64,000 nucleotides of DNA from Listeria costaricensis (lineage in GTDB: Bacteria > Bacillota > Bacilli > Lactobacillales > Listeriaceae), in contig NZ_FXUT01000001.1 in the NCBI RefSeq assembly GCF_900183385.1, forward strand, positions 124,001 to 188,000. Reading direction: 5' to 3'. Both the position numbers and the translations under genes were made by a program. Below the pieces are notes generated by a model, which saw only the letters and a list, made by a program, of their open reading frames with translations, was not told the origin of the DNA and did not search any database. Of the stretch, positions 56,846 to 64,000 are shown piece after piece; the first letter of the stretch is position 1; each line of letters starts with the position of its first letter.

Positions 56846-57505
56846 GTGAAAGAGCGAATACATGATTATTTACTTGCGCAGGTACCGCCGCGCAGTCCAT
56901 TTTTTACCGAGCTAGAATCAGTTGCTAAGCGCGATCAGGTGCCGATAATGGAGCCTGATTCGCTTGCTGTAATGTTGCAGGTGATGGCGATTGCCAAAAC
57001 AAAACGGATTTTGGAAATCGGGTCAGCCATCGGTTATTCAGCCTTACGAATGTGTGAGGCACTGCCGGATGCTACCATCGTGACCATTGAGCGAGATGAG
57101 GCGCGCTTCCTGGCAGCACAGGCCAATATCGCGCGCTACGGAGCAGATGACCGTGTGGAAATCCTATTGGGGGATGCACTGCTCGATGCGGAGAAATTAT
57201 GTCAAAAAGGTCCGTTCGATGCGATCTTTATTGATGCAGCCAAAGGGCAGTACGAAAAATTCTTTCAATTATTTGCGCCCGTGTTGACAGATGGTGGTAT
57301 CATCTATACGGATAACGTTTTGTTTAAAGGTTTGGCGCTGGAAGAATCCGAGGAAGTACAGAAAAAAGCCCGAATCGCTCGGAAAATGCGGGAATTTAAT
57401 GTGTTTTTAAATCAACAATCTGCCTATACGACCGTGACGATCCCGCTTGGTGATGGTTTGGCAATAACAAGACGAAAACAGTTTGGAGTGGCTGAGCATG
57501 AATAA
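56846..57505 (+). CDS. SAM-dependent O-methyltransferase (YrrM-like)
   Basis: 219 aa. A class I methyltransferase with SAM motif [13 protein letters not shown] (near 52), [12 protein letters not shown] (near 131) and [11 protein letters not shown], the pattern of the COMT-like YrrM/TrmR group. B. subtilis YrrM (TrmR) makes 5-methoxyuridine in tRNA, so that is the best guess. GTG 56846 follows AGAGGG. Its end overlaps the udk start by 8 bases. Confidence 0.92.
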   Translation: MKERIHDYLLAQVPPRSPFFTELESVAKRDQVPIMEPDSLAVMLQVMAIAKTKRILEIGSAIGYSALRMCEALPDATIVTIERDEARFLAAQANIARYGADDRVEILLGDALLDAEKLCQKGPFDAIFIDAAKGQYEKFFQLFAPVLTDGGIIYTDNVLFKGLALEESEEVQKKARIARKMREFNVFLNQQSAYTTVTIPLGDGLAITRRKQFGVAEHE

Positions 57506-58127
57506 AAAGCCTGTAGTTGTCGGAGTAACAGGTGGTTCCGGCTCAGGTAAAACCAGTGTTTGTAAGAAAATTTTTGATCATTTTGATGGGCATTCGATTT
57601 TAATGATCGAGCAGGATTACTATTATAAAGATCAATCGCATCTATCTTTTGAAGAGCGGCTCCAAACCAACTATGATCATCCGCTTGCTTTTGATACAGA
57701 TCTTCTGATTGAACATGTTAAAGAGCTGCTGCAATACCGGGCAATTGATAAACCGGTTTATGATTATAAAGAGCATACCCGCTCCAGCGAGATCGTCCAT
57801 CAGGAACCAAGAGATGTGATCATTTTAGAAGGCATTCTGATACTGGAAGATCCGCGGCTGCGCGACTTGATGGATATCAAAGTGTATGTAGACACAGATG
57901 ATGACATCCGAATTATTCGCCGCTTGTTGCGTGACTTAAAGGAGCGTGGACGGTCGCTTGACTCTGTAATTGATCAGTATTTGACTGTTGTCAAGCCCAT
58001 GCATCAGGAATTTATCGAACCGACGAAAAAATATGCCGATATTATTATTCCAGAAGGTGGTCAAAATCATGTGGCGATTGATTTAATGACGACAAAAATC
58101 GCTGCTGTCTTGCAGAAGAATCTGTGA
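57498..58127 (+). CDS. udk: Uridine kinase
   Basis: 209 aa. It phosphorylates uridine and cytidine in pyrimidine salvage. P-loop [13 protein letters not shown] (near 9-21), [22 protein letters not shown] and [16 protein letters not shown] are diagnostic. ATG 57498 lies after GGAG and inside the last codons of the methyltransferase gene, which shows coupling. Peptidase U32 genes found between these two in B. subtilis are absent. Confidence 0.97.
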   Translation: MNKKPVVVGVTGGSGSGKTSVCKKIFDHFDGHSILMIEQDYYYKDQSHLSFEERLQTNYDHPLAFDTDLLIEHVKELLQYRAIDKPVYDYKEHTRSSEIVHQEPRDVIILEGILILEDPRLRDLMDIKVYVDTDDDIRIIRRLLRDLKERGRSLDSVIDQYLTVVKPMHQEFIEPTKKYADIIIPEGGQNHVAIDLMTTKIAAVLQKNL

Positions 58128-58143
58128 ATAGGGCTCATTAGAC

Positions 58144-58172
58144 TTGTCAAATCAAGGAATTTACGGTAAAAT
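58144..58172 (+). promoter_or_regulatory. greA promoter
   Basis: -35 TTGTCA (58144-58149), 17-base spacer, -10 TAAAAT (58167-58172). It gives a leader of about 120 bases before the greA start. Confidence 0.7.
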
Positions 58173-58235
58173 CTTCCTAGTAAATATCGTTATTTACTTG
58201 CTTACATTCAAAAAATTCAGGCAAATAAATAGTCG

Positions 58236-58266
58236 AAAAAGGTACGGAGAGCTGCTCCGTGCTTTT
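58236..58266 (+). promoter_or_regulatory. Terminator-like hairpin in the greA leader
   Basis: Stem ACGGAG/CTCCGT with loop AGCTG, extended by AAAAG/CTTTT, lies between promoter and start codon. It could end some transcripts early (attenuation). Confidence 0.5.
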
Positions 58267-58301
58267 CTATACAAAGATGAGAGTAAAAGGAGAGAATCAA
58301 C

Positions 58302-58781
58302 TTGGCTACAGAAAAAGTATTTCCAATGACCTTAGATGGTAAATTAAAATTAGAACAAGAACTACACGAATTAAAAACAGTCAAACGGAAAGAAGTTGTT
58401 GAGAGAATCAAGATTGCCCGTGGTTTTGGCGACCTGTCCGAAAACTCGGAGTATGATTCGGCAAAAGATGAACAAGCCTTTGTCGAAGGCCGCATCACAA
58501 CCATTGAAAATATGATTCGCAATGCGCAGATCATTGATAATGAAGAAACGGATAATGATACGGTGACATTGGGTAAAACGGTTACTTTTACCGAACAGCC
58601 TGATGGGGATGAAGAAGCTTACACTATCGTGGGTAGTGCAGAAGCAGATCCATTTGAAGGTCGTATCTCTAATGATTCTCCAATCGCAAAAGGATTGCTT
58701 GGTCATACAATTGGGGAAGTAGTGACAATCCAAACACCCGGCGGGGACATGGAAGTAAAAATTGTTAAAATCGAAGCATAA
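58302..58781 (+). CDS. greA: Transcription elongation factor GreA
   Basis: 159 aa. It rescues backtracked RNA polymerase by stimulating transcript cleavage. The N-terminal coiled coil with the acidic tip [19 protein letters not shown] (residues 44-62) and the C-terminal FKBP-like domain ([20 protein letters not shown]) are intact. The start is TTG 58302, 10 bases after AAAAGGAG. Confidence 0.98.
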   Translation: MATEKVFPMTLDGKLKLEQELHELKTVKRKEVVERIKIARGFGDLSENSEYDSAKDEQAFVEGRITTIENMIRNAQIIDNEETDNDTVTLGKTVTFTEQPDGDEEAYTIVGSAEADPFEGRISNDSPIAKGLLGHTIGEVVTIQTPGGDMEVKIVKIEA

Positions 58782-58786
58782 TTTAA

Positions 58787-58825
58787 AAAGGGCAGCGTTG
58801 CTTTTTCGTCTGCCCTTTCTTTTTG
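58787..58825 (+). terminator. greA terminator
   Basis: 10-bp stem AAAGGGCAG/CTGCCCTTT followed by CTTTTT. Confidence 0.85.
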
Positions 58826-58842
58826 TAAGGTGGTGAAGCAAG

Positions 58843-59487
58843 ATGGCTAGACAGAAAAAAACCGAACATAGCAGGCGCGTTGAACAAAATAACATTGAAG
58901 CAACGCGAGCCAAACAAAACTCACAGCGGAAGCGAACGAATTTAATTTTAAATATCTTGATTATCGTTGTATCGCTCTTAATTGTTGCTTCGCTTTATGT
59001 GGTATTTATTGCAACGGATCCAGGTCCAGATCAAAATGACACGCAAACGGCATCTTCTACGCAAAAAAAAGAGGATGCCGCTAAAAGCGATCAATCGGCA
59101 AAAGAGGATAAGGAGCAAGCAACGGAAAAAGATTCAGCGACCACTGAAGAGCAGGAGAGCAGTGACCCCAATGTCTCAAAAGTTATTTCAAAAGACTGGA
59201 AGGCAGTGGGAACCAAGCAATCCGGCGATCATGTCAACTCTTATGAAATGAACAGTACAGATTGGAACGAAAAAATCCAAGCCTTTTCAGAGGCGACAGA
59301 TATTTCAGCGGACGATATGACCATCTGGTATGTAGGCCGCGGCGCCGATCCTGCCACACAGTCAGTCGGAACTGTCTCAGCTAAAAGCACGCCGGATCAG
59401 GCTTACCGCGTCTATATTACTTGGCGCGACGGTGAGGGCTGGCAACCAACAAAAGTAGAAGTATTGAAATCAAATGATAAACGTTAA
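58843..59487 (+). CDS. YrrS-like DUF1510 membrane protein
   Basis: 214 aa. A basic N-terminus (RQKKTEHSRRVEQNN), one membrane helix (about 33-54), a low-complexity Lys/Asp/Glu/Ser/Thr stretch (about 60-110) and a compact C-terminal DUF1510 domain (about 118-212, with KDWKAVGTKQSGDH and YRVYITWRDGEGW). In Bacillus YrrS sits beside a penicillin-binding protein gene and mtnN. No such PBP gene is here. Function unknown, probably outside the membrane near the cell wall. Confidence 0.85.
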   Translation: MARQKKTEHSRRVEQNNIEATRAKQNSQRKRTNLILNILIIVVSLLIVASLYVVFIATDPGPDQNDTQTASSTQKKEDAAKSDQSAKEDKEQATEKDSATTEEQESSDPNVSKVISKDWKAVGTKQSGDHVNSYEMNSTDWNEKIQAFSEATDISADDMTIWYVGRGADPATQSVGTVSAKSTPDQAYRVYITWRDGEGWQPTKVEVLKSNDKR

Positions 59488-59524
59488 AGCGCGAGACTTG
59501 CATATCAAAAAGGCTCGCGTTTTT
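59487..59524 (+). terminator. Terminator of the yrrS-like gene
   Basis: Stem CGCGAG/CTCGCG with an 18-base loop and a T-run. Confidence 0.7.
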
Positions 59525-59544
59525 ATGATGGAGGATGAAAAAGG

Positions 59545-60246
59545 ATGAAAGTTGCGATTATTGGAGCCATGGCAGAAGAAGTGGCGATTTTAAAGGAAGC
59601 GATGGGAGACTATGCGGAAACTTCAATCGCAGGGGCTAAATTCTATACGGGGACACTTAGCGGGAAAGAGGTTATTTTGCTTGAGTCAGGAATTGGCAAA
59701 GTGAATGCAGCCTTAGGAACGACCTTGCTTTGTGATCATTTTAAACCAGATGTACTGATCAATACAGGAAGTGCTGGCGGCATTGGTGAGGAGCTTCAAA
59801 TCGGTGACGTCATCATTTCTGACCGCTTGGCCTATGGGGACGTCGATGCGACGGTTTTCGGCTATGCATATGGGCAGGTTCCACAAATGCCAGCAGTTTA
59901 TCAAGGGGATACGGCACTGGCTGAAAAAGCTGCCGCCATTTATCGCGCCAAACTGGCAGAGACCGCCAATCATGTAGCGTTTGGCCTTGTGATCACCAAT
60001 GATTCTTTTGTTTCAACAGAGGCGCAGCGGGAACAGATCAAAACCTTTTTCCCAGAAGTGAAGGCCGTTGAAATGGAAGGGACTGCGATTGCACAAGTGG
60101 CCCATCAATTTGAAATCCCATTCGTGATGATTCGGGCGCTATCGGATGTTGCCGATAAAGAAGCAGCAGGAGATTTCGATACATTTTTACAGAAAGCCTC
60201 CGAAATGTCCTCTGCCTGCATTCTCGCGCTTCTAGCAGAAATCTAA
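59545..60246 (+). CDS. mtnN: 5'-methylthioadenosine/S-adenosylhomocysteine nucleosidase
   Basis: 233 aa. It removes adenine from MTA and SAH, which recycles SAM by-products and feeds the AI-2 pathway. The sequence IGAMAEEVAILKEAM at the start, the catalytic Glu/Asp motif VEMEGTAIAQVA and ALSDVADKEA near the end are diagnostic. ATG 59545 follows GGAGG. The released adenine is a substrate for Apt, encoded 37 kb away. Confidence 0.98.
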   Translation: MKVAIIGAMAEEVAILKEAMGDYAETSIAGAKFYTGTLSGKEVILLESGIGKVNAALGTTLLCDHFKPDVLINTGSAGGIGEELQIGDVIISDRLAYGDVDATVFGYAYGQVPQMPAVYQGDTALAEKAAAIYRAKLAETANHVAFGLVITNDSFVSTEAQREQIKTFFPEVKAVEMEGTAIAQVAHQFEIPFVMIRALSDVADKEAAGDFDTFLQKASEMSSACILALLAEI

Positions 60247-60295
60247 AAAGAACAGAAGATCCGACAACGAGTTTCGCCGGATCTTCTGTTCTTTT
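60246..60295. terminator. Bidirectional terminator between mtnN and pepF
   Basis: Perfect 18-bp stem AAAAGAACAGAAGATCCG / CGGATCTTCTGTTCTTTT with a 14-base loop, followed by T-rich sequence. Confidence 0.92.
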
Positions 60296-60300
60296 ATTTT

Positions 60301-62106
60301 TTAGATAAGCTCTTCTGTTAATTGTAAAAATTCATCTACGTCAGCTGCAGCCAGTTTGACGGCATCTTCCCAGAAAGTCGGTTTGGTTAAGTCAACATGA
60401 AGATGTTTTTGCGCCAGTTCTTCCGTTGACATGGCACCGGTATCCTTCAGAAGGGCAATATAGTCGTCTTCATAGCTTTTGCCCGCTTCAAGTGCTTTAT
60501 GGTAAATTCCAAGCGAGAAGAGGTACCCGAACGTATAAGGGAAATTGTAGAACGGTACATCGGCAATATAAAAATGCAGCTTAGAAGCCCAGAATTGCGG
60601 ATGGTACTCATCAAGAGCATCCAGATAAGCCTCGCGCTGTGCTTCTTCCATCAGTCGATTCAGGCTGTCTACAGAAAGCAGACCATTCTTGCGTTCTTGG
60701 TAAAAACGCGTTTCAAATAAGAAACGAGCATGAATGTTCATAAAGAAGGCGATACTGCGACCAATTTTATCTTCCAAAAGGGTAATTTTTTCCTCTTTTG
60801 AGGTGGCGGCTTTTACGGAAGCATCTGCAATAATCATTTCCGCAAATGTCGAAGCCGTTTCAGCCACGTTCATCGCATAATCCGTATTTTCATAAGGCTC
60901 ATTGCGGATAACATGTGAATGGAAAGCATGACCAAGCTCGTGTGCCAGCGTGGCAACCGTTCCCGGAGCCCCGTCATACGTCATAAAAATCCGACTTTCT
61001 TTCACAAGTGGGAAATCTGTACAAAAACCACCTGGCCGCTTATTATCACGGTTTTCGGCTTCAATCCACCGTTTTTCAAAAGCATGTTTAGCGAAGCGAG
61101 CCATTTTTGGACTAAATTTCTCAAACTGTTCCAGAATAAAGGCGGCCCCTTCGTCATAGCTATATTTTTTCGGCTGTTCAGTCAAGACGAGTGGCGCTTC
61201 CACATCATAGAAACTCAATTTTTTGAGCCCCAGCAGTTGCGCTTTTCTCTCTAGGAATGTCACGAATGTCGCTTTATGCTCTTCAATGACTTTCCACATC
61301 GTATCCAGCGTCTTTTTGTCGAGCCGGTTTAAGGAAAGCGGTTCTTTTAAGAAATCTTCCTCACCACGAATATCGTAGGTTTTTAGACGGAAGCCTGCCA
61401 AGTGGTTAAGTGTGTCAGCAAATAAGCGACCGTTCGACTGCCAGGCCTCTGTATAAGCGCGGAAAACTTCCTGGCGAACCTGATGATCGGGATCATTCAG
61501 CATATTGAGCGCCTGTCCAGCAGAAAGGGTCTGCTTTTGCCCGTCTAATTCAATCTCGATCCGAAGCTTGCCAACAATCGTATCATAGTGATCCGACCAG
61601 CCGCGATAACCATCAACGGATAGTGCATTAATGACCGCTTCCTGTTCCTTGGATCCTTTTTGTTTCCGATTTTCGCGCGCTTCATTTAAAACATAAGCGA
61701 TCTGGGAAAGGCCGCTTTGTTGAAGCAATTCAGACCAAATTTGGTCATCTGTTTCTGCAAATTTTTCGTACCAGTCATCGAGTGCTGTTGCATGTTCCGC
61801 AGCATAACTGTAGACAAGGCCACTAAGCTCGACTGCTCGCTCATCATTAACATCAGCAGAAGCCAGACATTCTAAAAAAGAGCCAGCATTCATCAGCCCT
61901 TTTGAAATTTCCGCATTTTGGTTGATGAGCAAAAGGAATTCCACGCTGTCCTCCGTACTTTCAGGCACGGCCCAATCTTCCACATTTTGGACAAAGCTCT
62001 GAATATCCTGTTTTAAATTATGTAAAGACTCCTGCAGTTCTGGCGATGTGCTGCCGCCTTGATAAATAGCATCTAAATCCCAGACCTGTGCATAGCTTTT
62101 TGTCAT
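60301..62106 (-). CDS. pepF: Oligoendopeptidase F-type M3 metallopeptidase
   Basis: 601-aa cytosolic zinc peptidase that cuts oligopeptides. The zinc motif is LAHELGHAFHSH (HEXXH), with the third ligand Glu in MNVAETASTFAEM. The N-terminal helical lid and the C-terminal YTFGYLFSLGIY match the PepF/M3B group. The open frame continues 85 codons further up, but ATG 62106 has the excellent site AAAAAGGAGG and fits family length, so the extension is not translated. Confidence 0.94.
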   Translation of the reverse strand: MTKSYAQVWDLDAIYQGGSTSPELQESLHNLKQDIQSFVQNVEDWAVPESTEDSVEFLLLINQNAEISKGLMNAGSFLECLASADVNDERAVELSGLVYSYAAEHATALDDWYEKFAETDDQIWSELLQQSGLSQIAYVLNEARENRKQKGSKEQEAVINALSVDGYRGWSDHYDTIVGKLRIEIELDGQKQTLSAGQALNMLNDPDHQVRQEVFRAYTEAWQSNGRLFADTLNHLAGFRLKTYDIRGEEDFLKEPLSLNRLDKKTLDTMWKVIEEHKATFVTFLERKAQLLGLKKLSFYDVEAPLVLTEQPKKYSYDEGAAFILEQFEKFSPKMARFAKHAFEKRWIEAENRDNKRPGGFCTDFPLVKESRIFMTYDGAPGTVATLAHELGHAFHSHVIRNEPYENTDYAMNVAETASTFAEMIIADASVKAATSKEEKITLLEDKIGRSIAFFMNIHARFLFETRFYQERKNGLLSVDSLNRLMEEAQREAYLDALDEYHPQFWASKLHFYIADVPFYNFPYTFGYLFSLGIYHKALEAGKSYEDDYIALLKDTGAMSTEELAQKHLHVDLTKPTFWEDAVKLAAADVDEFLQLTEELI

Positions 62107-62209
62107 CTGATTTCCTCCTTTTTCTTCAAACGAAATGTTCTTTTTCATTATAGCATTGATTGAAAATATTTGGAAAACAAGCGGATATCTGCCGCCTGAC
62201 AAAATTTTT

Positions 62210-62238
62210 TTGTAAAAATAGAAGAAAGATGATAAAAT
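62210..62238 (+). promoter_or_regulatory. yqeG-yqeH-aroE promoter
   Basis: -35 TTGTAA (62210-62215), 17-base spacer, -10 TAAAAT (62233-62238). Confidence 0.6.
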
Positions 62239-62318
62239 TTTATAGATTATCTGTTTGTTTCGCGTTATGATAAGGAACAAGTAGAATTTTTTAGACTTTT
62301 GAATTGAGGTGCGAAGAA

Positions 62319-62840
62319 TTGTTCGAGCAATTTTCACCAGATAAGATGCTCCAGACACCATTTGGGATTACGGCAGAGCATCTGCGTAAATTAGGAAAAA
62401 CGACTGTACTGACAGATTTAGACAACACCCTCATCGCGTGGGATCAACTGGATGCAACGGATGAGATCATCAACTGGTTTACGCTATTAGAAGAAGAAGG
62501 CATCAAGGTGATGATTCTTTCCAATAATTCCGAGGAACGTGTGGCGCGTGTTGCCAAAGTCACGAATATTCCCTATCTAGCCAAAGCCAGAAAGCCGCTT
62601 GCTAAAAATTTTCACAAGGCATTGGAACGGCTGGATTCGACTCCAGAGGAAACCGTGATGATCGGTGACCAGATTATGACAGATATTTTCGGAGGGAATC
62701 GGCAGAAACTGATGACGATTTTTGTTCGACCGGTAAAAGAAACGGATGGACTTGCGACGAAATTTAATCGAATGATGGAACGAATCATTTTAAAACAATT
62801 GAGCAAGAAAAAGAGTATGAAGTGGGAGGAATCGCTTTGA
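62319..62840 (+). CDS. yqeG: YqeG family HAD phosphatase
   Basis: 173 aa. HAD motif I VLTDLDNTLIAWD (near 30-42) has both Asp residues, motif II is ILSNNSEERVARV and motif III region VMIGDQIMTDIFGGNR. The group includes phosphatidylglycerophosphate phosphatases (GEP4-like), so a role in lipid metabolism is possible but unproven. TTG 62319 lies 8 bases after GAGGTG. The stop overlaps the yqeH start region. Confidence 0.93.
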   Translation: MFEQFSPDKMLQTPFGITAEHLRKLGKTTVLTDLDNTLIAWDQLDATDEIINWFTLLEEEGIKVMILSNNSEERVARVAKVTNIPYLAKARKPLAKNFHKALERLDSTPEETVMIGDQIMTDIFGGNRQKLMTIFVRPVKETDGLATKFNRMMERIILKQLSKKKSMKWEESL

Positions 62841-63937
62841 CGGAAGAATTACGATGTATCGGCTGCGGGGCCGTTATTCAAACAGAAGACAAATCAAAAC
62901 CCGGTTATGCGCCACAATCATCGCTGAAAAATGAGCAGGTCATCTGCATGCGTTGTTTTCGCTTAAAACATTATAATGAAATTCAGGATGTACCGCTAAC
63001 AGATGACGATTTTTTAGAAATCTTGAATCAACTGGGCACCAAACAGGCACTCATTGTCTATGTGGTGGATATTTTTGACTTTGACGGCAGCTGGCTTCCC
63101 GGACTTAACCGCTTTGTCGGCAATAATCCAGTCCTTTTGGTGGGCAATAAAGAAGACTTGCTACCTAAATCAGTCAAACGAGAGCGCATGGCCAGATGGA
63201 TGCGAACGCGTGCGAAAGAACTTGGCTTGCGGGCACAAGATGTCGCCTTAGTCAGTGCGGAAAAAGGACGCGGATTTGACGAACTGCTTGAAAAAATTGA
63301 GGAGCTCCGGGAAGGGCAGGATGTCTATGTGGTCGGCTGTACCAATGTTGGTAAGTCAACCTTGATCAACCGGATCATCAAGCGGGCAACTGGCGAAAGC
63401 AATGTGATCACCACTTCACAGTTTCCTGGGACAACACTTGACCGGATTGAAATTCCACTTGAAGGCGGCAGCACGCTTGTTGACACGCCAGGAATTATCA
63501 ATCATCATCAAATGGCCCATTTCATTGATACCAAAACGCTCAAACTGATTTCTCCCAAAAAAGAAATCAAACCGATCACTTTTCAATTGAATGCCGAACA
63601 GACGCTATTTTTCGGGGCGCTGGCACGAATCGATTTTGTTGAGGGGCCGAGACAGCCGTTTGTGGTCTATATGTCGAATCAGTTGGAACCGCACCGCACG
63701 AAGCTTGAAAAGGCCGATCAGCTGTATGCTACGCAAAAAGGCCATGTGCTGACACCGCCGGCAGCTGAAAACATTGAAACCTTGCCAGAACTTGTGCCAT
63801 ATACGTTTTCCGTCCGTGAGAAAGCGGATATCGTCTTTTCAGGTCTCGGCTGGGTCTCGCTTCCAAATGGATCCGCTAAAGTCACGGCCTGGGTACCAAA
63901 AGGCGTGAGCGTGTCGATTCGGCAAGCACTCATTTAA
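62837..63937 (+). CDS. yqeH: Circularly permuted GTPase YqeH
   Basis: 366 aa. It acts in 30S ribosome assembly. The N-terminal zinc finger (CIGCG, then CMRCFRLKHYN) is followed by GTPase motifs in permuted order G4-G5-G1-G3: VGNKEDLLPKS, LVSAEKGRG, GCTNVGKSTLIN, DTPG. TTG 62837 lies 6 bases after GGGAGGA and overlaps the yqeG stop. aroE follows at once, as in other Firmicutes. Confidence 0.97.
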   Translation: MTEELRCIGCGAVIQTEDKSKPGYAPQSSLKNEQVICMRCFRLKHYNEIQDVPLTDDDFLEILNQLGTKQALIVYVVDIFDFDGSWLPGLNRFVGNNPVLLVGNKEDLLPKSVKRERMARWMRTRAKELGLRAQDVALVSAEKGRGFDELLEKIEELREGQDVYVVGCTNVGKSTLINRIIKRATGESNVITTSQFPGTTLDRIEIPLEGGSTLVDTPGIINHHQMAHFIDTKTLKLISPKKEIKPITFQLNAEQTLFFGALARIDFVEGPRQPFVVYMSNQLEPHRTKLEKADQLYATQKGHVLTPPAAENIETLPELVPYTFSVREKADIVFSGLGWVSLPNGSAKVTAWVPKGVSVSIRQALI

Positions 63938-63958
63938 AATAATAGTGGAGGGGAAAAT

Positions 63959-64000
63959 ATGAAACAATACGCCGTAATTGGAAATCCGATTCGTCACTCG
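63959..64000 (+). CDS. aroE: Shikimate dehydrogenase, start only
   Basis: The first 14 codons read MKQYAVIGNPIRHS, the typical AroE N-terminus with the shikimate-binding SxS loop about to follow. ATG 63959 comes after GGAGGGG. The gene runs out of the window. The yqeG-yqeH-aroE order supports the call. Confidence 0.85.
   Translation, partial: MKQYAVIGNPIRHS

Noticed and set aside
60301-62361. Longer 686-codon version of PepF
   Set aside because: ATG 62106 has an excellent ribosome binding site and fits family length. The added N-terminus is low-complexity and overlaps the divergent yqeG promoter region.

Overview
The window is low-GC Firmicute chromosome and almost certainly from a member of the genus Listeria or a close relative. 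Three things point there. (1) The protein at 8493-9251 carries an internalin-type N-terminal cap. (2) The gene set and order from yebC to aroE matches, as I remember it, the Listeria monocytogenes block lmo1535 down to lmo1490. (3) Listeria hallmarks are present: reoM, comN, T-box-controlled hisS-aspS and alaS, and GlnR-type boxes at amtB-glnK. The species cannot be fixed from the sequence alone. The two GH76 genes and the altered neighbourhood of recA and rny suggest it is not L. monocytogenes itself.

Layout. 1-3588: the end of a carbohydrate locus, with an incomplete GH76 gene, a secreted GH76-CBM enzyme and a GntR/LacI-type regulator. 3673-8230: cinA, recA and rny. 8493-9251: an AT-rich divergent internalin. 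9586-12721: yebC, an aldehyde dehydrogenase and an unusual lactate/2-hydroxyacid dehydrogenase-like gene. 12873-26286: ruvAB-queA, tgt, yajC, comN, secDF, a LapA-like gene, recJ, apt, relA and dtd. 26420-31237: a cell-wall amidase on the minus strand, then the T-box hisS-aspS operon. 31367-36609: an accessory, mostly minus-strand stretch with a small membrane protein, a ClC channel, an anchored unknown protein, glnK-amtB, an ArsD-like protein and cymR. 36753-44644: rarA, 6S RNA, iscS, mnmA, a lipase-like hydrolase, a TPR protein and recD2. 44740-49268: a two-component system diverging from a MacB-like ABC exporter. 49310-53358: T-box alaS, reoM, ruvX and a DUF1292 gene. 53419-64000: a threonine aldolase-like gene, a DedA protein, a 66-aa protein, mltG, an O-methyltransferase, udk, greA, yrrS-like, mtnN, pepF, yqeG, yqeH and the start of aroE.

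Themes. DNA repair and recombination is strongly represented (recA, ruvAB, recJ, recD2, rarA, ruvX), with LexA-like operators at recA and ruvA and a close variant before rny. RNA-level control is dense: two T-boxes, 6S RNA and a terminator-like hairpin in the greA leader. tRNA function and translation form a second block (queA, tgt, mnmA/iscS, dtd, hisS, aspS, alaS, relA). Cell-envelope control includes the amidase, MltG, ReoM and the two-component/ABC module.

No prophage, insertion sequence, CRISPR array, rRNA or tRNA gene was seen. Most of the window is conserved core genome. The novelty lies in the internalin-like islet at a probable rearrangement junction, the overlapping SOS and terminator elements, the 11-bp triple repeat before the ABC exporter, and several small unknown proteins. 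Many starts were moved downstream of the longest ORF because a convincing promoter or ribosome binding site lies inside the longer frame.
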